From: Miscanthus floridulus
Taxonomy: Eukaryota > Streptophyta > Magnoliopsida > Poales > Poaceae
Direction: 5' to 3'
NCBI RefSeq assembly: GCF_019320115.1
Contig: NC_089587.1
Location: 87,066,939-87,130,938, forward strand
DNA length: 64,000 bases
The position numbers were made by a program, and so were the translations under genes. Of this stretch, positions 58,991 through 64,000 are shown one piece after another (within the stretch, counting starts at the first letter, position 1; the number at the start of each line of letters is the position of its first letter). The notes beneath the pieces are model-generated. The model was not told where the DNA came from and did not search any database. It worked only from the letters and a program-made list of their open reading frames with translations.

Positions 58991-59339
58991 GGACTTAGCT
59001 TGGCTTATAGACAAATTTTATTGGGCTTGCTCTAAAACCCGCTCTCGCACATGACCCGATCTGGTCCAAACTCGAGACCTGTGGGGCAAAAGAAAATACA
59101 CCCTTGTAGGACTGAGAGAACCCATGCAGTACTTAGTAGACAATTGTGCCTTGTCGTTATCATTATGAAGCGGAACTATTTCTGTGTGGTTGGACGAAGG
59201 TGGAGACAACTTTATATTTTCTATATAATTAGATTTATAGATTTCTTAATATGTTTATCTAAGCCATAACTCACATGTGTCAATATAGTTGTACGTAAAA
59301 ATCCGTGATCCCCGTGTAACACACGGGCATATATCTAGT

Positions 59340-60622
59340 GAATACATAAAATCTTTATATTGATAGGTAATATAGGACTGGTATGATGAAATATATTAAG
59401 AAACACAATACCATAACATATATAGTTTTCATTTATAAGATGATATTCCTTTACAAATATTGATAACCAACTGCTCAAATTGCAAACCATGTCGATCTCC
59501 GGATGGAGTTATATTCTTGACCGAAAGTGTTATTTGTTACCTCCTCTAGCCACAAGTAAACATATACTACTCCATAAACGGAAAGGCATCTGCACTTGTC
59601 TATACCAACCTAGGCGAACTACATCCTAAAATATATAGCGTATAGAAATGTTAAAAAATTGTAACCAAATATAAGAGATTTTGGTGCATAATAAATAGTA
59701 TTAAAATAGTACACTGTTGTTATTTGCCATTTATTAAGCAGTACCTATTTAACCACACGGATGATGGTCTATATACGTATAGAAAAAATGAATAAGGTAT
59801 ACGTCTTTTGTATTTTCTTTTACCCAAATGCTTCTTTATGAGCGATCACTCACGTCGTGCTGCATGCACACATTCTCAGGGAGTCCGATGTTCTCCGACT
59901 TTGGGGTTTGTGCCGTCCCATGCGCGGGTGAGTGGGAGGACGGTGGAAATAACTCACCTGTTGTCATTGCCGCTGGAGAAGAAGGCCGAGACATTAGGGT
60001 TTGGGTTTTCAGGGATTTCCATGTTCTCCGGGCTTAGGAGGAAGTTTCTCGGGAGGATGACCAGATGGTGGTGGTGGTCGAGACGGCAGCAAAGGACGGG
60101 GCGGCGGAGGCGCCGCTTGCCGGGCAGTTGGAGAGGGCCGTTGGGCAGTGCCGGCGGCTGGGGCGACGACTGGAGAAGAAGAAGAAGATGCTGAGATTAT
60201 CAGATTAGTGTGGCGGCGCGGCGCCGGAGCCTGGGGAGGGGGTGTAGGCGGTGGCGCTCGCGGCAAATCCGAACCATAGGATTGAGGTTAGCGTGGTGGC
60301 AATGGCGGGGGCGCTCGCACCAGATCTGAAGCATAGGTCTGATGTTTAGCGTGGTGGTGGTGGAGTGTGGTGGCGTGCCGCCGGAGCCAGGCGGGGTGAG
60401 GAGGCCAGGAGGGGAGGGGAGTGCGAGAGAAAGAAGATGACAGTATGCTGGAGGAAGGAGGTGAGTGGGCAGCGTTATCTGCGCCTGCACACGCGGACGG
60501 TAATAAAGTCCTTTCTTTGAATCTATCTTAGAAGATGTAGTATGAGTAAACACTATTTTAGGACGGAGCAAGCAGTCTATCAAATGAATTAGAAGAATAT
60601 ACAAGTCAGCTACGAATGCTTC
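59340..60622. other. Intergenic sequence, no gene supported
   Basis: AT-rich to ~59,800, then GC-rich (60,040-60,440) with short frames lacking a known domain. A ~58-bp imperfect direct duplication is seen at about 60,251-60,365 (phrases GGCGCTCGC and TTAGCGTGGTGG). An eroded Stowaway-type end is near 60,550. Confidence 0.5.
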
Positions 60623-60950
60623 GGAGGTATTTGGTTCCTAAAATTTATATCACATCGAATGTTTAGATACTAATAAGGAGCATTAAATATAGATTAATTA
60701 CAAAACCAATTACATAGATGGAGGCTAATTTATGAGACGAATTTTTAAGCCTAATTAATCCGTCATTAGCACATGTTTACTGTAGCACCCGTTGTCAAAT
60801 CATGGGCTAATTAGGCTTAAAAGATTTGTCTCGTAAATTAGTCGCAAGTTGTACAATTAGTTTTGTAATTAGTCTATATTTAATACTCTATACATGTGTA
60901 ACATTCGATGTGACAGAAATTTTAAGAAGCTCCTGTAGAAAACAAACAGG
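60623..60950. mobile_element. Grass MITE, fold-back type
   Basis: The arms are inverted repeats: CACATCGAATGTTTAGA near 60,651 pairs with ACATTCGATGTGA near 60,901, and TTATGAGACGAATTTTTAAG with TTAAAAGATTTGTCTCGTAA. The same core occurs in the MITEs at 29,056 and 61,121. Exact ends and target duplication were not resolved. Confidence 0.7.
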
Positions 60951-61120
60951 CTGCGCGGAGCAACATGCCTAGAGCAACAGGTTGAGTTATTTTGGAAGTC
61001 GGAAACGATGCAAAATGGAGGAGGAAATCTTTGCATTTGCCTTGAGAAGCAGACAGAAAATCTTTGCTTGGAGTCACATGGACGGCTGCAACTCCATACT
61101 TACCCAAACCAACCAACTAA

Positions 61121-61393
61121 GGCTGCGTTTAGTTGCCGCCTGAATCGGCGCCGCCTGAAATTCATCGGCACTGTAGCGCACTATAGCTTTTCGTTTGTAT
61201 TTGGTAATAATTGTCCAATCATTGACTAATTAGGCTCAAAACGTTCGTCTCGCAAAGTACAACCAAACTATACAATTAGTTTTTGATTTCGTCAACATTT
61301 AGTACTCCATGCATGTACCGTAAATTTGATGTGACGAGAAATCTTCTTTTTACATAGTACCAAAGTTTATATTTTGAGTAACTAAACAATGGC
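61121..61393. mobile_element. Tourist-like MITE upstream of the host gene
   Basis: The left end GGCTGCGTTTAGTT is the near-inverse of AACTAAACAATGGC at the right end. TAA at 61,118-61,120 and 61,394-61,396 is a 3-bp target duplication of PIF/Harbinger type. It ends about 490 bp before the host gene's ATG, so it may lie in the distal promoter. Confidence 0.82.
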
Positions 61394-61880
61394 TAAACCA
61401 AGAAGGTAACGCTCGCCATTTGGAAACCACGGGACGGAGGCTCCTACGACTACGAACTCCGCGGCCACGAAAACGATTCCCATGTCGTCGTCGTGGCCGA
61501 TACCGGCACGCCACCTGACACCGGCCGCAGCGTCCCGGGCCCCACGGCACAGTGACTCCATGCCCGTACACGCCCCCACGTCTCGGACCCAATAGCTGTC
61601 CGCCACGTGCGCCCCCGCTCCGCCACCACGTACCAGGTCACGTGCCCCCGCCCGCCACCTCGCAGCGTCATCAAAAAGATCTGCGCGGCGCGGCGCGCCT
61701 GCCTGCGCCCGAGGGAACGAACGACACCGGGCAGGCGGGCACACGAGCGCGGGCGGGCACGCACGAGTTCGCGAGTCCCCTCCTCCCCCCGCGTGTGCGT
61801 CGTTGGAACCAAGGATTGGATTAGCCTCGCCGAGGCGGAGGGGGAGGGAGAAGCTGGTGGTCGGCGAGGGGCTCGCGGGG
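61394..61880 (+). promoter_or_regulatory. Putative promoter and 5' UTR of the host coiled-coil gene
   Basis: GC-rich sequence with two CACGTG G-box cores (61,604-61,609 and 61,639-61,644) and several other ACGT cores. The transcription start is not determinable. The stretch before the ATG (61,790-61,880) is purine-rich and GC-rich, as grass 5' UTRs often are. Antisense frames in this interval have no recognisable domain. Confidence 0.5.
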
Positions 61881-63947
61881 ATGGGGATCTCGAGGCCCCT
61901 TGTGGCGCTGGTGCTGGCGCTTCTGATCGCCGGCGCCGGCGCGAACGCCGAGGAGCCGGTGGTGGCCGCGGACTCAGTGGCCGGCGCGGTGGAGGCCGCG
62001 GCGGCGCTCAGGGAGGTGGAGGCCGCGGCGGCGCTCAGGGCGGAGGAGGCTGCGGAGGCCGCGGCGCTCAGGGCCGAGCTGGGGCAGCTCCGCGCGAAGA
62101 TCTCCGCCTTAGGTCAGTGCCCAAGCCTCGAATCCACGGGGCGCGCTTGATTTTGCTCTCGGGATGTTTTGGGTTGGGGCGGGTGGTGGTAGAATCGTCG
62201 ATTTTATGCCTCGCGGCTAGGTTAATTCGTGCTGTTTCACTGGATTGACGCCGCTCCGTTGAGCTCCGAAGTTTAGGGCCCAATTCAATTTCGCGGTGGT
62301 TGGTGAGCTACCCGGATCTGTTTGGTGGGGGGTTTAGCGTCTGCCTTTGCTCGATTGATCGAGGAGCTCGGGGTGCTGCGAGATTTTATTGATTCCCTTC
62401 GTGCTGATTTCGACCATGGGATGAATGCAAAATTGGATAATTCTCTCTTTTTGGTACAAAACTGGATAATTCTCTCTTTTTCAGGAAACTGCTCATTTTA
62501 GGGAAAAATACCCAGCTCCTTCTGTTGTTTATACACCGTTACCACATAGTACTTCTACTAGCTTTTTTTTCTGGCTGCCGTTTTACTTTACTTTATTTAT
62601 TTTGTTTACACAAAAGTTCCCATTTACTACTACTGTTACATTTACGACAGTGGGCGGTGGGCCAGTGTGTAATTGCAGCTCTTGTGCTTTTGCCTTGGAT
62701 CAGTTGGATGGTGAACCACTGCCATAATAATTTTTGGGGCCTGCTTCATTGACGTGTACTGAAAATTCCAACCAAATACACTTCACACAGACCATACAGG
62801 CCCGTAGTCTTAATTGAATTGAATAGCTCGGGAAAGTCTAGCAATATTAATTGCAGTAAAACAGTAAATTAATGGTGCTCTGAAGACGCCTGTACTACTG
62901 AAGAGTATAGACTCAAACTGTGCCACGGCATGGAAATAATATCTTTTCATTGTGGTATTGTTTCTGTCATAAGCAAAGCAGTTTGCTTTACTATGCCACT
63001 TTGGCATTCTAAATTAGCCTATGTGACCAAATTCATTTCAATTTAGAGTCATACAGATTGAAATCGCACGTAATGATCCCTTCTAGTAAAACGTCATTAT
63101 GATTGGTTTCATGCTACAGAGTCAGACGTAGCAGAGCGATCTCAGTTACTGAAGAATAAGGACGATGCCATCAAGAACCTGGAGAAAGCCATTGAGGAGA
63201 AGTCAAAGGCTATTACCTCTATGCAGGGCGAGATTGCTTCTCTCCAGGTATGCAATTTAAAACACAACAGTTGGTCTTAAACATTCTTACAAATAACTGT
63301 GCACTTATGCTTATCCATGTACAGGCAAAAGGGTCTGTAGCTGCCAAGGAGCAGGCTAACAAGGCCAATGCCAAGGCTGTTGAGCTTGAGAAGCAGGTAT
63401 AGATTATAAGAGTTCATGAACATTTGGAACGTGCTAGATGTGTTTACGATTTCTCATTTTATTTTTCTCCTGTTCTAGATTGACAAGCTCAAAAAGGATA
63501 TTGAAGCACAAAGTAGCCAGAAAGCAGCACTAGAATCTAGGGCCAACGATGCAGAGAAGAAGGTGGAAGAGCTGAATGAAAAGCTTAATACAGTAAGTGC
63601 ATAATCCTTGTCTATGGAATAGTTGTGGTCAACTTCTTTTTAATTTCATGTGCTACTGTAAGTGTATATGCCATCTGCTTTTCCCTTTCTAGTTGGCTAT
63701 ATACAAGCCTGCAACACATTCTTATGACACTAGCAGATCATTAAATTAGATATCTATACTAGAGTCTGAAGTCCATTGAAATTTTAAATTCTATTGAAGT
63801 CATTTGGTGAAAGACCATTCAACCAAATGGATACTTTAGATGTTGGATTGCATTGTTCTTATATTTTGTCCTTGCTAGATCCAAAAGGAAAGTGAGGAGC
63901 AAAAACGCAAAATCAAGAAGACAGAACGTGCTCTTAAAGTCGCCGAG
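61881..63947 (+). CDS. Coiled-coil protein of the At2g24420/At4g31340 type, 5' exons (runs off the window)
   Basis: CDS exons are 61,881-62,112, 63,120-63,247, 63,325-63,396, 63,479-63,592 and 63,879-63,947. All junctions obey GT/AG and keep one open frame of about 205 codons; exon 5 ends on a GT donor and the gene continues past 64,000. The ATG at 61,881 starts a classical signal peptide (MGISRPLVALVLALLIAG..., cleavage likely after ANA). An Ala/Glu heptad region and a long charged coiled coil follow (SQLLKNKDDAIKNLEKAIEE, KKVEELNEKLN, EEQKRKIKKTERALKVAE). The pattern matches plant proteins annotated as myosin-heavy-chain or DNA-repair-ATPase-related, whose function is poorly known. A secretory-pathway location is inferred from the signal peptide. 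Intron 1 (about 1 kb) holds an 87-bp match to the CACTA filler. Confidence 0.88.
62430..62486. repeat. Short tandem duplication in intron 1 of the host gene
   Basis: The phrase GGATAATTCTCTCTTTTT with its preceding AAAA(T/C)T occurs twice, about 30 bp apart (62,433 and 62,463). Confidence 0.75.
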
Positions 63948-64000
63948 GTATGCAACAAGTTTGTTTATTATTAATGCACTGCTGTCCTGGTTGCTGTGGT

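Larger units (their letters stand above)
51522..58991 (+). mobile_element. CACTA (En/Spm) transposon, ~7.5 kb
   Basis: The right end reads CTGTAGTAGTG, the inverse of CACTACTACAG. The left end is eroded (ACTACGTAAAAACG) but aligns through CGATTTTTAG. GAC at 51,519-51,521 and 58,992-58,994 may be the 3-bp target duplication. Palindromic subterminal arrays, a TNP2-type gene and a second gene with a Ulp1 domain complete the grass CACTA layout. The lost left CACTA terminus and the truncated TNP2 make it immobile by itself. Confidence 0.88.
50768..59338 (+). mobile_element. Candidate Helitron split by a CACTA element
   Basis: The right end has a hairpin CCCGTGTAACACACGGG (59,311-59,327) followed by CTAG and a T, the standard Helitron 3' signature. 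A candidate 5' end is TCTCTATACC at 50,768, followed by a sequence rich in CAAATCAAAATCGG-type repeats common near grass Helitron starts. The base before it is G, not the expected A, so the 5' end is tentative. Without the CACTA element the Helitron would be about 1.1 kb and non-autonomous. Confidence 0.45.

Noticed and set aside
59808..60266. Frames of 85-128 codons on both strands near 60 kb
   Set aside because: Low-complexity Arg/Gly/Pro-rich translations in GC-rich DNA, with no start context, domain or splice support.
61350..61824. Antisense and sense frames of 80-120 codons over the host promoter
   Set aside because: GC-rich promoter/5' UTR composition; no motif, and they overlap one another.
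61803..61880. An upstream in-frame start for the host coiled-coil protein
   Set aside because: The codon at 61,803 is TTG; the first ATG in frame is 61,881 and gives a clean signal peptide.

Overview
This window is plant nuclear DNA, almost certainly from a large-genome panicoid grass (sorghum/sugarcane/Miscanthus/maize-like). The evidence is Tat-type, chromovirus-type and SIRE-like LTR retrotransposons with grass-style termini, a CACTA transposon with a Ulp1-type second gene, Tourist-like MITEs with TAA/TTA target duplications, and one intron-rich host gene whose first exon is very GC-rich. No bacterial gene, CRISPR array, tRNA or rRNA was seen. About 95% of the window is nested transposable elements; the only gene that looks intact is at the right edge.

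Left block (1-28,700). A Ty3/gypsy C-terminal fragment lies at 53-489. A ~360-bp direct repeat occurs at 896-1256 and again at 28,317-28,686, flanking a broken, spliced plant-mobile-domain (PMD) gene (2,611-25,595, + strand). The PMD gene was hit in exon 3 by a SIRE-like, TGAAAGTGC-type non-autonomous LTR element (target duplication CTTTC). The locus was then tandemly duplicated: copy A is 2,889-9,259 (PMD exons, LTR and part of the internal region), and copy B is 9,260-24,513 (PMD exons and a solo LTR). A 12.5-kb Del/Tekay-like chromovirus (11,575-24,064, minus strand, target duplication TTCGG) then inserted into the copy-B LTR; copy A keeps the matching empty site. A small non-autonomous LTR element with a 44-bp minisatellite (25,596-28,316) interrupts a late PMD exon.

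Middle block (28,700-50,650). Two MITEs and a fold-back are followed by a ~0.75-kb PIF/Harbinger-like TIR element (30,556-50,641, TSD TTA). It is split by a 19.3-kb Tat-lineage Ty3/gypsy element (31,282-50,620, TSD GTTGT). The Tat element has ~2.1-kb LTRs carrying a 51-bp minisatellite (15 versus 16 full units), a decayed gag-pol with a second RNase H domain, a multi-exon antisense gene, and tandem repeats before the 3' LTR. The antisense gene is itself interrupted by a 2.33-kb solo LTR of a second SIRE/Maximus-like family (43,410-45,739, TSD CCGGT).

Right block (50,650-64,000). Helitron-like ends (~50,768 and 59,338) appear to bracket a 7.5-kb CACTA element (51,522-58,991). The CACTA has a truncated TNP2 transposase, 1.65 kb of foreign filler, and a second gene whose Ulp1 catalytic residues are intact. 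Two more MITEs lead to the promoter of a host gene (61,881 to beyond the edge). That gene encodes a signal-peptide plus coiled-coil protein of the Arabidopsis At2g24420/At4g31340 type. An 87-bp stretch of its intron 1 is nearly identical to part of the CACTA filler.

I found no convincing previously undescribed system. The most informative points are the order of insertions that can be read from target duplications and an empty site, the spliced antisense gene in the Tat element, the palindrome arrays in LTR U3 regions, and the CACTA/host-intron match. Exon boundaries, repeat counts and mismatch counts were read by eye.
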